Source: Acanthosepion lycidas
Lineage: Eukaryota; Mollusca; Cephalopoda; Sepiida; Sepiidae
Length of the DNA: 64,000 bases
Direction of reading: 5' to 3'
Assembly (NCBI GenBank): GCA_963932145.1
Contig: OZ010595.1
Location: 94,183,095 to 94,247,094 of the forward strand
Of this stretch, positions 31,066-43,779 are shown one piece after another; the stretch's first letter is position 1; every line of letters begins with the position of its first letter. The notes under the pieces were generated by a model. That model worked only from the letters and a program-made list of their open reading frames with translations. It was not told the DNA's origin and ran no database searches. Made by a program: the position numbers and the translations under genes.

Positions 31066-31129
31066 TTCTTATTTTTATATGCATTGTTCCCTGAATATTT
31101 ACTTTTTTTTATTATTTCATGCCTGTCAA

Positions 31130-31255
31130 AGCAATAAAGTGTAAAAGAATAAGAGAAAAAGAAAAATATTATTAAGGAGAGAAATCAATAAAAAAAAATA
31201 ACAGGCGATCAAAGATAATCATTGACATTGGAAATAAATTTTTGAAGTTCAAAGT
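31130..31255 (-). repeat. J1 LINE 3' terminal fragment
   Basis: Starts with GCCTGTCAAAGCAATAAAGTG and includes the conserved ATAATCATTGACATTG near 31215, the ORF2 end. It is about 125 bp long. Confidence 0.55.
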
Positions 31256-31500
31256 TGACTGGGGTGTGAGGGATGATGCCTCTCCACAACGTCCCGCATT
31301 TGGTTGCTTCCAACAATACTTCCTTCTTTATTGCCTCTCTTTCACATTCTGGTACTTGTTCATTCATTGATTTGCTCAAACTTGTCAAGTCATTTTTCTC
31401 AGAATATAGTTGATCAGAGCTCTCCACATCTTCCTGTCATTTGTTGCTCTTAGCAATACTTTCTTCTTAATGACTCCTCGAAGCACAGACATGAAGAGAT
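31255..31500 (-). repeat. Two tandem RTE-like 3' end fragments
   Basis: The sense strand shows LLRATNDRKMWRALINYIL and, further on, LLEATKCGTLWRGIIPHTP. These are two divergent copies of the same C-terminal stretch in the same orientation. Confidence 0.5.
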
Positions 31501-31529
31501 GGACACTGATTATTTAACCATATCCCAAA

Positions 31530-31690
31530 TGAATCTACATTAGAAGACGACGTTCCTGCGTTCTCTTGCAAGGCCAATGTACTGATCATGAATGGGGAGG
31601 GCTATGCTGATGACATAGGGATTCATAGTTGCAACAAAAATGATCTTGAACAGAAAATCAACATCCTCTATCAAGTGTTCTAAGAAACAG
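31530..31690 (+). pseudogene. LINE RT fragment with YADD catalytic block
   Basis: The sense frame gives NVLIMNGEGYADDIGIHSCNK then DLEQKINILYQVF before a stop. It matches the antisense segments at 1095-1175 and 12447-12545. It ends at a (GAAA)n tract. Confidence 0.65.
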
Positions 31691-31695
31691 AACTC

Positions 31696-31726
<31 letters not shown>

Positions 31727-31775
31727 TAAGAAAGAAAGAAAGAAAGAAAGTAAGAAAGAAAGAAAGAAAGAAATG
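31696..31775. repeat. (GAAA)n microsatellite
   Basis: About 19 GAAA units with periodic GTAA variants. Confidence 0.95.
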
Positions 31776-31779
31776 ATGA

Positions 31780-32155
31780 ACCAACAGTAAAAAAGGGGAA
31801 AAAGAAATTAAAAGTGTTACAACAATGTGTCTAAAAATGGTGTATCAATTCATATGGCAATCATCATCACCTTATACTATCATCATCATCATTTTAAACT
31901 AACAACAACAATAATAATAATAATATTCAACATAAATAAAATAATATAATAAAATAAATAAATAAATAAAACAATAAATAAATAAATACAACTAATATAT
32001 TTAGATAATTATAATAAACAAATTTGAAATATAAAAAAATTGATAATGTTAAAAATAATAAAGATGATACTATTATTATTTAAAAACTTATAATGATGTA
32101 GGCATCAGCAAGACAATCACATAAATAATCAAATATATCTATAGACCTATATATG
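31780..32155. other. AT-rich filler with short microsatellites
   Basis: Contains (AATA)n and ATC-rich patches. No gene or known repeat was recognised. Confidence 0.45.
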
Positions 32156-32159
32156 AAAA

Positions 32160-33925
32160 TGTTTCTTTTTTTTTCAACCCCAATCAAGGCAGGAAGCCAC
32201 TAGTACACAAAGGGTTTACGAGCAAGAACAAAGAGGAGTGATAGAGGAAAGGATGAAGAGACGGTTAAGGGATAGATCAGGGGATCTGGAGGCGTCGATT
32301 GACATTACATTTGAATAGTTGGAGATTACAGTTATCAGGAAAACAAGAAATGGGGAGGGAGTTCCACAGGCGAGAGGTGCAAGACATGAAGCTATTGGAG
32401 TAGAAGAGATGGTTACATTTAACAGTTTTGACAGTGAAAGGGTGAGAGCGAGATGCCAGCCTAGTTGAGCACTTAAATCTCATGAAGTCTGGGAACCAGT
32501 GAAAGCAGCTCATTGGAGCAGTTACCATGAAAGTATTTGTAAAAAAGACAGAGGAAGGCAACGGCATGCCTGTGAGAGAGCGACTGCAGATGAGATGCCG
32601 GATCTGTGCCAATTATATTCCATATCCGTCTTTGGATTTTATCAAGGACCTTGAGACAGTTAGAAGGGGCTCCAGACCATATATGGCAGCAATACTCCAT
32701 GCAAGGGCAAATGGTTGATTTGTATATTTGAAGGATTGACTCCGGTGAGAAAAATTTCATGGCACAGCATAGGGAGCCAACTTTCCTAGCAGTGGACAAA
32801 GCTATTGACTCAAGGTATGCGTTCCATCTCAGGTCAGCGGACAATGTGAGACCGAGCAGTCGCAGTGAGTTGCTCCCACGGAATTGAACGTTAGACATTC
32901 TAATGGAAGGCAGGGATGGTTCTCTCTGGTGAGTAATAGAGAGCAGTTTTGTTTTTGAGGCATTAAAGTTAACCAGCCAATTCCTGCCCCAGTCCACAAC
33001 TGATTGGAGGTCCTTTTCAAGACAAATGGAGAGGTTAGTTTTGTCAGCGACACTAGATTTGTTTTTGAAGCAGGAGTAAATAAATAGTAGTGTCATCTGC
33101 ATAGATGCCTACTTAGGAACCTATGACATCAGGAAGATCATTAATGAAGATAAGGAACAGAGTAGGGCCTAGGATAGCGCCTTGGGGAAACCCTGTGTTC
33201 ATGGGATAGGGGCTGGAGGAGAATCCATTGAGAATGACCTTCAATTCAGTTATGGCAGTAGTTATATAATTTGGAAAGGGCAGGGGCCAGTTCAGGCGCA
33301 CATTTCTTCAGGACAATGGCTGGTATCCCATCTCCACCACTAGCCTTGTGGGGGTCTAATTTAGAGATGATGCCTAGAACCGATGTCTGGAAGAGTCGAG
33401 TGTTGAATTGAATGAGAATTTCTGAGCAAAGCATTCACCCTTGTCGGCAGAAGAGGCAAGAACCTCAAACTGGTTGAACAAAGGAGGTTTAGAGGGTTTG
33501 TTATTGTTAAAGTATGCTCTTGCAGAGATGCCAATAATCCTTAGAGCCAAATTTGCGAGATGCAATATGTTCTTTCATTCGAGCAGCATATAGAGACTTT
33601 GCTTCATTGAGGACATGCTTACACTCATTATGGGCAGAGACAAAGTTATGATGCAGGAGATGGTCCTTGACGTAAACACCAAGGCCATGCATATGGGTTT
33701 GAGAGTCTTTTCTAAGGAGTGGAAGGTAGCTGGGGATCAAGAGGTCAGAGTAGGGGATAGATGAATCAAGGTTGGTCGCACAGAGAGCCAGTATATCTGG
33801 GCAGTTCGCAACAAGGAAAGATTCAACACAGCAAAATTTGGTTCTAATGACATGGATGTTAGAAAATGAAATGTAAAAGGGTTTAGGTGATTTTTTAAGA
33901 GCTGGTTTAGGATTTCTTTTGTATG
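32160..33925 (-). pseudogene. Longest J1 jockey-like LINE copy, endonuclease remnant plus RT
   Basis: From the 3' side (32160) inward, the copy shows the poly(A)-type end, 3' UTR, and RT C-terminus with LWNSLPISCFPDNCNLQLFK (32277-32400). RPCMEYCCHIW- and DKIQRRIWNIIGTD-type blocks follow (32473-32900), then WLVNFNASKTKLLSI and a YADD-type block (IYADDTTIY) near 33085. Further upstream come FPQGAILGPTLFLIFINDLP (33113-33301), SKLDPHKASGGDGIPAIVLK (33246-33434), ARMKEHIASRKFGSKDYWHL (33510-33600) and endonuclease scraps (SYLPLLRKDSQTHMHGLGVY). The endonuclease passes directly into the linker region, so most of it is deleted. Several frameshifts separate the frames. It is non-functional but the most informative J1 copy. 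Confidence 0.85.
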
Positions 33926-33929
33926 TGAC

Positions 33930-34385
33930 AACAATATAACTTCATATATACATATATACATATGAATGTACGTACACACATATGTTTATACCCATACAAA
34001 ATATGAACCAACACTTCAAGTGTATATCCCACAAAGTAAATGTTTTTAGGGAATTTTAAACTTGTTTTTATGCTGACACTTGAAAATAAATTCATTTCTT
34101 TGATTTGATAATTGGTCAGCATTTTTATATTTAATTTTCCGCTGTATGTACAGATTGCATCTGTCCCGGAAGTTGTTAGGAGTTTGAGACTGACAGATGA
34201 TATCCCATTTAATTTGTAGAGTGAATCCTTTATCTTTAAGTTTCCATTAATGATGAGATAGAGCTGTTTGGTGTCTTAAAGAAGTATTGGAGAAGGAATG
34301 CCAGTGATTGTAGAGTCTCTGTTTCCAATTCCCAGTGGATATCCTGATATATACATTTTATCTTTAATATTTTTTTTGAAACTAT
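33930..34385. other. No recognisable feature
   Basis: Short TATA/CATA-rich patch at 33940-33990, otherwise unassigned. Confidence 0.4.
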
Positions 34386-34409
34386 TAAAATAATGTATGA
34401 ACAAAAAAT

Positions 34410-34660
34410 ATGTTTACTAATCGTCAGACTTAATCTATTTCATAATATGTTGTCAATGTTTAAGTTAAGGTACATTTTGGCAGCAGATATGAGCATTCAG
34501 GAGAGGTCATCAAAGATTTGTTGTTTAAAAACAGTAATTTGGATTTTGCTAAACAGATGCTTTTCTATAGCTGAGTGGTATAGCATGTCAGATCAGTTGA
34601 TGTTTCTGTATAGGGCACTGGTTCGATTCCTGTTAGAGAACATTTAGTGGCCTGATAAGT
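34410..34660 (+). repeat. SINE D copy
   Basis: The upstream part (TCGTCAGACTTAATCTATTT, GCAGATATGAGCATTCAGGA, AAAACAGTAA) matches 20.13-20.26 kb. The tRNA-like part is 34561-34640, with CTGAGTGGTATAGCATGTCA and GGTTCGATTCCTGTTAG. The 3' portion is replaced by the J2 LINE. Confidence 0.7.
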
Positions 34661-34664
34661 TGTA

Positions 34665-35640
34665 GCTGTCAAGGTCTGGACTGGTGGAATGAAGGAATGT
34701 AGTTTGCCCAAACATCTGTGGTGAAAACAGCAGTAATGATAGAGTAGTGAGAACCTAGCAATGTTTAATCTGTGGGTGGAAAACAATTCATCACCCATAA
34801 GGATGCACAAAAAACTTTAAAACTGTCAAGCCTGCAAAGTAAGGATATGGCAGCTACAACCCAAACGTAACATGTAACAGCAATACTCCATTTTTTGGTC
34901 TGATCTGACTTTCATCAAAATATAGCTTAACAAAAAGAGTCAGGTCTTTTTTGAATGGTACAAAGAAGCAACCATATTTCCAGCATCTTTAGCAATGTAT
35001 ATACAAGATCCACTCAACAGATTTTCTATACAAGCAGCCTCCTTGATAGCATAATAGTTGATTATGACTAGAGAAAACTCAGCCACTGCTCTGTGATCAT
35101 GAAACATTATTAACTGGAAGCAATACAAAGAACCAATGATTTTTCCAGCATCTTTAAGAATAACCCAGATATATGAGTTCCACTTGAGGTCTGGAGTGAG
35201 ATTGACTCTCAATAGATATTTGATGTTTTTTTTAATTAGTAAGAGTTTTTTTTTCTATCCATATTTCCACCAAACAATTCTATTTTGGTCTCATCAGAAA
35301 GACAGCAGTTTAAACAAGTACTTTCTAGTAAATATCAGAACTTCCTTAACATATTTTGGTATCAACATTTAAGAATAATAGTCTGTCAGGATGCATGTAC
35401 AATACTGTTTTGGCTTTTTTCCAGATCTTTCCAAATTGCTCTTCATGTGGTTTCTGACCTTATTATCACTTCCCAAACAATATTTTTGGCAATGCGAATT
35501 GAAATTTTGGGAGGACATCTAGATCGAGGCAAACACTAGGCTGGACAATGAGATTTCTATCAGTGTGTCCAGCGGTAGACATATGGATATTTATTTGACT
35601 ACAAATTTCCCTATATCCCAACCAATTACCAGTTTGATGA
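34665..35640 (-). pseudogene. J2 jockey-like LINE copy, antisense
   Basis: Antisense pieces read GDELFSTHRLNIARFSLLYH and LHSFIPPVQTLTATTYQATK (34665-34800). Upstream of these come VNLTPDLKWNSYI and KDAGKIIGSLY (34940-35212), the last present twice in diverged form. The order fits the C-terminal half of a jockey-like RT of the J2 type. Many stops are present, and the 5' limit is estimated. Confidence 0.65.
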
Positions 35641-35644
35641 AATA

Positions 35645-36160
35645 ATTTTTACAAATATCTTCTGACAACACTTTGCCGCGGTGATATTTGAAGTTAATAA
35701 CTGAGCCATCAATGATGTTATTACCGGTTACACTGGTTGGGAATGTTCATGAATGACTATTTTAAATCAATCATGCTTCATTCTTTCATTGTAGTACCTT
35801 AAAGAAATTGTGTTTAGGACTGGTTGTGCTAGCTTGACTTGTATCCAATTCTGTAAGTTACTATAAAAAAAACTTTAGATCTTTAAGAAGACAATCAAGA
35901 AGGAATCAGATCCTATAGGTTAGTGTTCTATAACATCAATATTGATAATGATGATGACTTGCAAGAACTTCCGGCCACACTAGGGAATGCTGGGAGCAAA
36001 AGAGATTGAGCATATTTTTTTGAATAAAATAGTTGTTAAGTTTAGCATGACATGTGCTATTTTTGTGTTGCTTCAGATATTTGCAGCCAGATCACATAGA
36101 GTTTATTGGTGCTACAACATCACAAATAACAAAAAAGCACATCGCTTGAAAACTTTCCAA
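35645..36160. other. No recognisable feature
   Basis: No legible frame or repeat before the dispersed block at 36165. Confidence 0.35.
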
Positions 36161-36164
36161 AGCA

Positions 36165-36375
36165 ACAACAACTAAAATGGGTAATACATGCAACTAGAAA
36201 AGAAAATAATGATATAGTCAAGCTGTTGACTTTCTCCCTCTCTCTCTTTATGTGTCATGTTCCCTCAGGACATAGGTGATCATGGCTCTCCACAATTTCC
36301 TGACCCTTGCAACTCTAAAAACAATTCTACTTTTTCATTATTTCTAAACCCTGTTTTGTCATTCATTTTCTGAAG
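36165..36375 (-). repeat. Dispersed repeat block and RTE-like LINE 3' end
   Basis: 36165-36235 is the third copy of the block at 5935 and 11345. 36245-36375 reads, antisense, MNDKTGFRNNEKVELFLELQ then GSGNCGEP, the RTE-like 3' coding end. The tandem array begins immediately beyond. Confidence 0.55.
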
Positions 36376-37510
36376 CTTACCAAATATCATTACCAATACC
36401 ATTACTATTATTATAACAATTACTAGTATTATGACTATTGCCATTACTATTAAAATGACTATTAATATTATTATTACCAATACCATGACCATTACCATTA
36501 CCTTTACCATTACAATTGACATGACTATTACTATTACAATTACCAGTATCATGACTATTACCATTACTGTTAACATGACTATTACCATTACCATTACAAT
36601 TAACATGACTATTACCATTGCCATTACCAGTATCATGACTATTACCATTACAATTAACATGACTATTACCATTACAATTAACATGACTATTACCATTACC
36701 ATTACAATTAACATGACTATTACCATTGCCATTACCAGTATCATGACTATTACCATTACAATTAACATGACTACTACCATTAAAATTAACATGACTATTA
36801 CCATTACCATTACAATTAATATGACTATTACCATTGACATTACAATGAACATGACTATTACATTACTATTACCATTAATGTTAACATGACTATTACCATT
36901 ACCCTTGCAATTAATATGACTATTACCATTACCAGTATCATGACTATTACCATTACAATTAACATGACTATTACCATTACTGTTAACATGACTATTACCA
37001 TTACCATTACAATTAACATGACTATTACCATTGCCATTACCAGTATCATGACTATTACCATTACAATTAATGACTACTACCATTAAAATTAACATGACTA
37101 TTACCATTACAATTAACATGACTATTACCATTGACATTACAATGAACATGACTATTACATTACTATTACCATTAATGTTAACATGACTATTACCATTACC
37201 CTTGCAATTAATATGACTATTACCATTACCAGTATCATGATTATTACCATTACAATTAACATGACTACTACCATTAACATGACTATTACCATTACTATTA
37301 CTATTAACTTGACTATTACCATTACCATTACTATTACTATTACCAGTATCATGACTATTATTATTAATATGACTATTAACATTACCATTACTACTATCAT
37401 GACTATTACCATTAACATTACCATTAGCGTGACTATTACCATTACTATTATCATTACCAATACCATTACTATTACAATTGCTGTTACCATTACCAATATC
37501 ATTATTAAAT
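36376..37510. repeat. ATTACC-type satellite with 297 bp higher-order period
   Basis: About 1.13 kb of hexamer-like units (ATTACC, ATTAAC, ATGACT). A composite block containing TTGACATTACAATGAACATG recurs at 36834 and 37131, 297 bp apart, with the following 130 bp nearly identical. This indicates a higher-order unit. Because the units are multiples of three bases, both strands carry long artificial frames (up to 289 codons of repeated VIVMLIVM or TITITIN). These are not genes. Confidence 0.9.
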
Positions 37511-37514
37511 GTTG

Positions 37515-37790
37515 CTCCACTTCTGATTTTTTACTTCATTAGAAACTTGTTGCCATGCTTTCAGGGTGCCATAAGCTCCTGCATTTATTGAGCATTCTGT
37601 CATCTCCTATATCTTCTAGAATTTCTAGTTTCTCACTCAGGCAGTGACTACACATATTGTCTTTACCTGTGAACACCTGCTCTTTGCTGACAATTTACCA
37701 CTCCTGGGAATTCTGATTTGGTAACTCTACCCTGGAGGTAAATGGCCAAAATGAAATATCAACATCTTTTGTTATTTCAATCTTCTTATT
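37515..37790. other. No recognisable feature
   Basis: Slightly more GC-rich sequence with no legible motif. Confidence 0.35.
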
Positions 37791-37794
37791 TATA

Positions 37795-37940
37795 TATCAT
37801 ATCCCTTCAGGCAATCATGGCTCTCCTCCACTCTTGTCTCTCCTTTAGAGATCTTAATATATTTCGTCTTTTTCTTATCTCTCATAAACCTTGATTTGCC
37901 ATCTATTTACTCTAAGTTATCTTGGTAGATTTTGAACCTC
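37795..37940 (-). repeat. RTE-like LINE 3' end fragment
   Basis: Contains CATATCCCTTCAGGCAATCA and ATGGCTCTCCTCCACTC, as in the 12.86 and 36.25 kb copies. Confidence 0.55.
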
Positions 37941-38074
37941 TTGGCACCTAACCTTAAGCCTTGATCAATTTCTGTCAAATTTGCTTTTTTTTGCATTTAC
38001 TGTATTAATATTGATTTTTTTAATTAATTAATTCTGAAGCTTTTGATATTTTATTCAATACTCTTTTTATTTAC

Positions 38075-38380
38075 ATTATTTGGACTATTGTCCTCATCTT
38101 TGTTGCCATATTTATTACATTTCAGCCGTTGTACGCTCCGGCCTTCTTCAGGTGGTTAGAATGTCAAACTGAACTCTTTATTTTGCTCACTGTGTTAGAC
38201 TGCTCTAGTTCCACATGCCCTGTTTAATGGATGTCAGTTATTAGTTATCTCCTGTGAATTCCCCTTTCCAAGTTCACCACTGGCTTAACCGGGTATTGAA
38301 CTCACACACTTTGGGTCCTGTATCTAACCAATGCCTTTATCCACTGTGCCATGTGTCCTTGAGGATGTCAAATATAGACA
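38075..38380 (-). repeat. SINE A (tRNA-Arg-like), antisense, near full length
   Basis: In reverse it runs from AAGGACACATGGCACAGTGG (head, ends 38363) through GAGTTCAATACCCGG, TGGAACTAGAGCAGTC, CCTGAAGAAGGCCGGAGCG and GGCAACAAAGATGAGGACAA. It ends with AATAATGTAAATAAA at 38075. Confidence 0.8.
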
Positions 38381-38399
38381 GATACTCTTTTTATTGTTT

Positions 38400-38935
38400 A
38401 AAATCTGCTATATTTTTGAGGGAACAGTGATCAATTTTAGGGCAAGAGCATGTATACATATAAACAATGTGAACATAGAAATTGACATTGCATCATGATT
38501 GGTAGTTTTATGTCTTAAGTGACCATGAGATCCTGATTGATTAGTTACATATAATAATAATAATATAATTCAATAATATTTCTGTTAAATCACATAATCA
38601 ACCAACACAACAGCAAAGCACATGAAATCTTACAAAAACTTATCAATGACACAAAAATAGTAGATCAGATAAAGTGTAAAAAATGACTATAAGTTCTAGA
38701 AAACTTAACCATAAAAAACAAACAACCCAGCATGAATAAAAATTTAATGACAAATTTTATAATTAATAAAAAGATAGCTTCCGTAAAGATACCATACTTG
38801 CAAACAACAACATGCATTCAAGTGATATATGAAAATATTTGACTCAAAAACCACTAAGAAATGAAATGTATTAGGAAAACAGAAAGTGTTGTAATTATAG
38901 ATACAACCCTAATTTTGATATTGACTTAAAACAGT
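38400..38935. other. No recognisable feature
   Basis: AT-rich, unassigned. Confidence 0.4.
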
Positions 38936-38939
38936 TGAA

Positions 38940-39135
38940 AATATTTAAGCAATGTAGTGTTTTTTTTTATTCATTTCACCCCATGCAAGGCAACAAAGCC
39001 ACTAAGAACAGAAGCTGTTACTGAATATGAAAGAATTGGAAAAAAAAAGAGAAACATTAAGGATCAAGGACAATAAAAGATAATCAAGAAGACAGTCGAT
39101 AATGATTGACATTGCATTTAAGATTTACCGTTTGT
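38940..39135 (-). repeat. J1 LINE 3' terminal fragment
   Basis: Poly(T) at 38960-38970, then TTCATTTCACCCCATGCAAG and TAATGATTGACATTGCATTT near 39110. Confidence 0.7.
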
Positions 39136-39189
39136 GAAGAAAAACTTAAAAAATCTGTATAAATGAAGATTTTGTAAAACAAATTAAAT

Positions 39190-39475
39190 AGATTCAACAC
39201 TATTTACATTATTTGGACTATTTTTGTCCTCATCTTTGCTGCCATATTTATTGCAACATTTCGGCTATTCTATGCTCTGGCCTTCTTCAGGTGGTTGGAA
39301 TGTCGAACTGAACCCTTTATTTTGCTCACTGGTGTAGACTGTTCTAGTTCCACGTGCCATGTTTAATGGATATCAGTTATCTCCTTTTAATTCCCCTCTC
39401 CAAGTTCTCCACTGCATTAACCAGGTATTGAACTCACAATCTTTGGTTCTGGGATCTAACTAACTTATCATTGGG
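39190..39475 (-). repeat. SINE A copy, antisense
   Basis: Tail CACTATTTACATTATTTGG at the left, then the CTGGCCTTCTTCAGGTGG body and CTAGTTCCACGTGCCATG, with head B-box region GGTATTGAACTCAC near 39425. The head end is truncated at about 39470. Confidence 0.75.
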
Positions 39476-39664
39476 AAATTTGTAAACTTAAGGAATCAGC
39501 ACAAAAATCTCCTGAGCTGACCAAGCATAGAAATGAATACAATATGGAAACCTGTAATAAGGAGTGCCAGAGAAAAGCGATAATAACAGCAAAAATTGCA
39601 ATATGAGCACTGGTAAAAATGGTTGCTGAAGACATTAGGTTCATAATAACTAGCAATTCATACA

Positions 39665-39905
39665 CAGATGTCCTCAAGGACACATGGCACAATGGATAAA
39701 GGTGTTAGTTAGATCCAGGATTGTGAGTTCAATACCTGGCTAAGGCTGTGGAGAACTTGGAGAGGGGAATTAAAAGGAGATAACTGACATCCATTAGACA
39801 TGGCACGTGGAACTAGAACAGTCTACACCAGTGAGCGAACGGCTGAAACATTGTAATAAATATGGTGACAAAGATGAGGACATAATACCTCATTTGAGAA
39901 ATATA
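39665..39905 (+). repeat. SINE A copy, sense, facing the previous one
   Basis: Head AAGGACACATGGCACAATGG, GAGTTCAATACCTGGC, body TGGCACGTGGAACTAGAAC, tail AACAAAGATGAGG-like and CCTCATTTGAGAAATATAG. It is inverted relative to 39190-39475, with about 190 bp between them. Confidence 0.8.
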
Positions 39906-39909
39906 GACA

Positions 39910-40435
39910 AATAGATTCAAATTATAATAGACACATTATCAGATCATATTGTGTTAATTAATTAATTTCAGGAATAAATAAAAAATATCTTGTTAATGAA
40001 AATCCTTAATAAGATACAATATCCCTACTGAGTGGATACCAATTTAAAATAAAATTTAATTAACTCCTAATTTGTGGCTAATGATAAAAATTACACAGCA
40101 ATTAAAAAATAGATGAAATTATTAATCTGCACTGTTTCGGCTTTTAAACATGTCTAATTAAGTTATTAGAAATAGTATACTCTATAAGTAAAAGATTTTC
40201 AGAGCTGAGCCTTTTTCTGTTAAATCTACTTGTATCTATTACATCCATGTTTGAGGTTTACATAAATCTACAACATATTAAGTAGTCAGTCTGATAATTG
40301 ACTTCCTAGTCTGAGTAGCACTTCAAGTTGAAGTCAGAAAGTCATTGTAATTTATAATAGGAATTTAGAAATATTATAAAGAAAAGTTTATTTCTTTATA
40401 ATAGAAACTTAGAAATATTATAAGGAAATACACTA
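39910..40435. other. No recognisable feature
   Basis: AT-rich. A short direct repeat (AGAAATATTATAA(A/G)GAAA) lies near 40365 and 40410. Confidence 0.4.
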
Positions 40436-40439
40436 CCCC

Positions 40440-40770
40440 AATTGACCCGAATAAGAAAATCAAATTAATTATCTACTTTAAAAAAATTTAAGACAGTTAA
40501 CATTATCCTCAAAAATAACAATACACCAGCTAAGTCAAAATTACAATGGACAAACATTATCTATGAGTTCAAATGCCCCTTAAGGAGCTGTGCTGCTAAT
40601 CAAACTGAATTCATAAATAATTACATCGATCACACAACTACATGCCTATCCAGATGCTTTACGTTGCACCTATCTGACAAAATCCCTATTAGAACCCATT
40701 TAAACATGCACACAAACCTACCAGACCCATCCAAAACATACTAGTAGAAAACACAAACATAATAACCTTA
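40440..40770 (+). pseudogene. Penelope-like element, GIY-YIG region relic
   Basis: The sense frame gives LQWTNIIYEFKCPLRSCAAN, then NNYIDHTTTCLSRCFTLHLS and IRTHLNMH. This corresponds to the linker-to-endonuclease region of Penelope-like retroelements ('xxVVYEFxCPxxxC..YIGxTTxxLxRRLxxHL'). The GIY-YIG tyrosine position reads YID, and stops lie nearby, so it is dead. The orientation is opposite to the 46.3 kb copy. Confidence 0.65.
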
Positions 40771-41125
40771 TACACTTGCAAAAACAAGATTAAAAATAAT
40801 GGATACCCTAATAATAAAAAAAAGAAAAGCCAACACTTAACAATATTAACTATAAACAAGGCCACAATGTGTTAAATGAGTTTGGAAAATAAAACATCTC
40901 TATAACACTAAAAACATACGCATAACACACATACTCAATTAAACTGAAAAAATAAAATCATCCTTGATAATGGCTAAAAGTATAGCTAAAAGCCCTTGGA
41001 ATTATAGAACATTTGGACAGTTTCTACACATTCTGTGTCCAAAATAGAAAGCACTTGTTTGAACACAAGAAAAAATTAATAGGAAGCTTGATCATAGTAC
41101 CTTGTCTGTCATTTTTAATGAAACA

Positions 41126-41126
<1 letters not shown>

Positions 41127-41184
<58 letters not shown>
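41127..41184. repeat. (AT)n
   Basis: Long AT run. Confidence 0.95.
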
Positions 41185-41191
<7 letters not shown>

Positions 41192-41204
41192 ATACATTAT
41201 TTAT

Positions 41205-41465
41205 ATATGCACAAATATTTATGTAAATGCTCTTTTTATAATAAACAGTATTAACAACATTTACCAGCCTGAAAATCCAAGAAATTTCATAGAAAATATC
41301 TGTCCTTCAACAGGAATCAAACCTGTATCCTACACAAAACCGTCATATAGCCTGATGTGCTATACCAGTTTAGCTACAAATGAGTGTCTGGTTAGCAAGG
41401 TATATTTTACTGCTTTTAAACTACAAACTTACTTTGATTTCCCTTGAACATCTGCTTGAAGTGTA
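41205..41465 (-). repeat. SINE D copy, antisense
   Basis: In reverse it shows GAGTGT-flanked TTTGTAGCTAAACTGGTATA (A-box region), ACAGGTTTGATTCCTGTTG (T arm), then GATTTTCAGGCTGGTAAATG and TGTTAATACTGTTTATTATA. The tRNA-like core is 41303-41380. Upstream conservation extends to about 41460. Confidence 0.75.
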
Positions 41466-41469
41466 TCTT

Positions 41470-41940
41470 AACGTAAACAAAACTAAACTGGTATATGACG
41501 GTTCCATTTGCTTTCTGACCATGAGACCTGGGTTTGAAATTGTACAGGACATTTTGCCAGGAAAGTATTTTCTTGATGTTATCAGTCTGGAGGAGGTAAT
41601 TCCAGCATGTAGCACCTTTGGAAAGTGCTGGAAAAACATACCATGATTTGTCCCAAGCTTTGTGAGTGAAATTGGGTAGATGGAACCCTTGGAGAAGTCA
41701 TTTTCATTGTGACTGATGGTTTGAACATGCTGGCCTTGTTCAAACTGTTCCTTAGACTAGATAAGGTGCACACTCCTAGGAAATGTAACTAAGGTCTGCT
41801 CAGCATAGTTGCAGTATAAACCACAGGTGGGCTCTGTGGGTGTGTAACAAACACAAAGCAGGAATCTGCAATGGGGATAAGCTAGCCACCCAATTAGACG
41901 AGAATCCTTGGATATGAGTGGCCAGTCCAAAAAGGTTAAT
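41470..41940. other. No recognisable feature
   Basis: Slightly more GC-rich. Small overlapping frames without motifs are present on both strands. Confidence 0.35.
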
Positions 41941-41943
41941 ATT

Positions 41944-43117
<1,174 letters not shown>

Positions 43118-43251
43118 AATGAGATTGAAAGTACTTGTAAAAATAAAAGTAATGACAAAAACTAATGACTTCCTTAATGAGTTTAATAATAACATTAGAA
43201 AATTGATCTGTTAATTTGAAAGGATTAAAATGAAAATGAATAGACATAATA

Positions 43252-43436
43252 CAGTGTAACCCGGATATAAGAGTTGTCAGGACCGGAGAAGAAGTCTCTT
43301 ATATCCGCGTTTCTCTTATATCCGGGTTTGGTCTATTATATATACATTAACACAGGCTCTACTTTGAGACAAGAGAACATCTCTCTTATATCCGGGTTTA
43401 TCTTATATCAGGGTCTCTGATATCCGGGTTACACTG
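43252..43436. mobile_element. 185 bp pogo/Tigger-type MITE
   Basis: The inverted ends CAGTGTAACCCGGATATAAG / CAGTGTAACCCGGATATCAG (one mismatch) are flanked by TA on both sides (43250-43251, 43437-43438). The interior repeats the motif CTTATATCCGGGTTT three times. There is no coding capacity. The CAGT start with a TA target fits the pogo branch of Tc1/mariner. The related repeat at 48.19-48.39 kb lacks it and shows the empty site. Confidence 0.9.
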
Positions 43437-43559
43437 TATATCTAGCTTATTCAACCAAAGATGCTTAAGATATGCTGCCTAAATGCACACATTCACACAC
43501 ACATGCACACACATATAATTATAAGATATGCTATGTTTATGTGAAAAAATTTTCAAAAT

Positions 43560-43690
43560 GGACACAGTTTAACAATGATTAGTGACAGTCTGTTTCATCT
43601 TGCCTTAAGATTGTCATTAAGCATGAAACAGACTGTCACCACTCGGTGTCAACATCAGTGTCTACTTTTAAGGCTAAGCCCTTCACAATG
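43560..43690. repeat. Foldback repeat with GTCTGTTTCATG core
   Basis: GTGACAGTCTGTTTCAT (near 43590) and ATGAAACAGACTGTCAC (near 43624) pair. The outer parts are imperfectly paired. The core is shared with the 18.42 kb palindrome. Confidence 0.75.
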
Positions 43691-43779
43691 AACAGAACAC
43701 TCTGGCAGATTAATAATGCTTATATCATGTATATAATGTGCTAAAAATTCCCTTTCTCTGTAGTGTGTGCTAACAGCCT

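Noticed and set aside
36280-37149. 289-codon open frame on the minus strand and similar plus-strand frames
   Set aside because: They are read-through of ATTACC-type repeats whose units are multiples of three. The peptides are only VIVMLIVM or TITITIN repeats.
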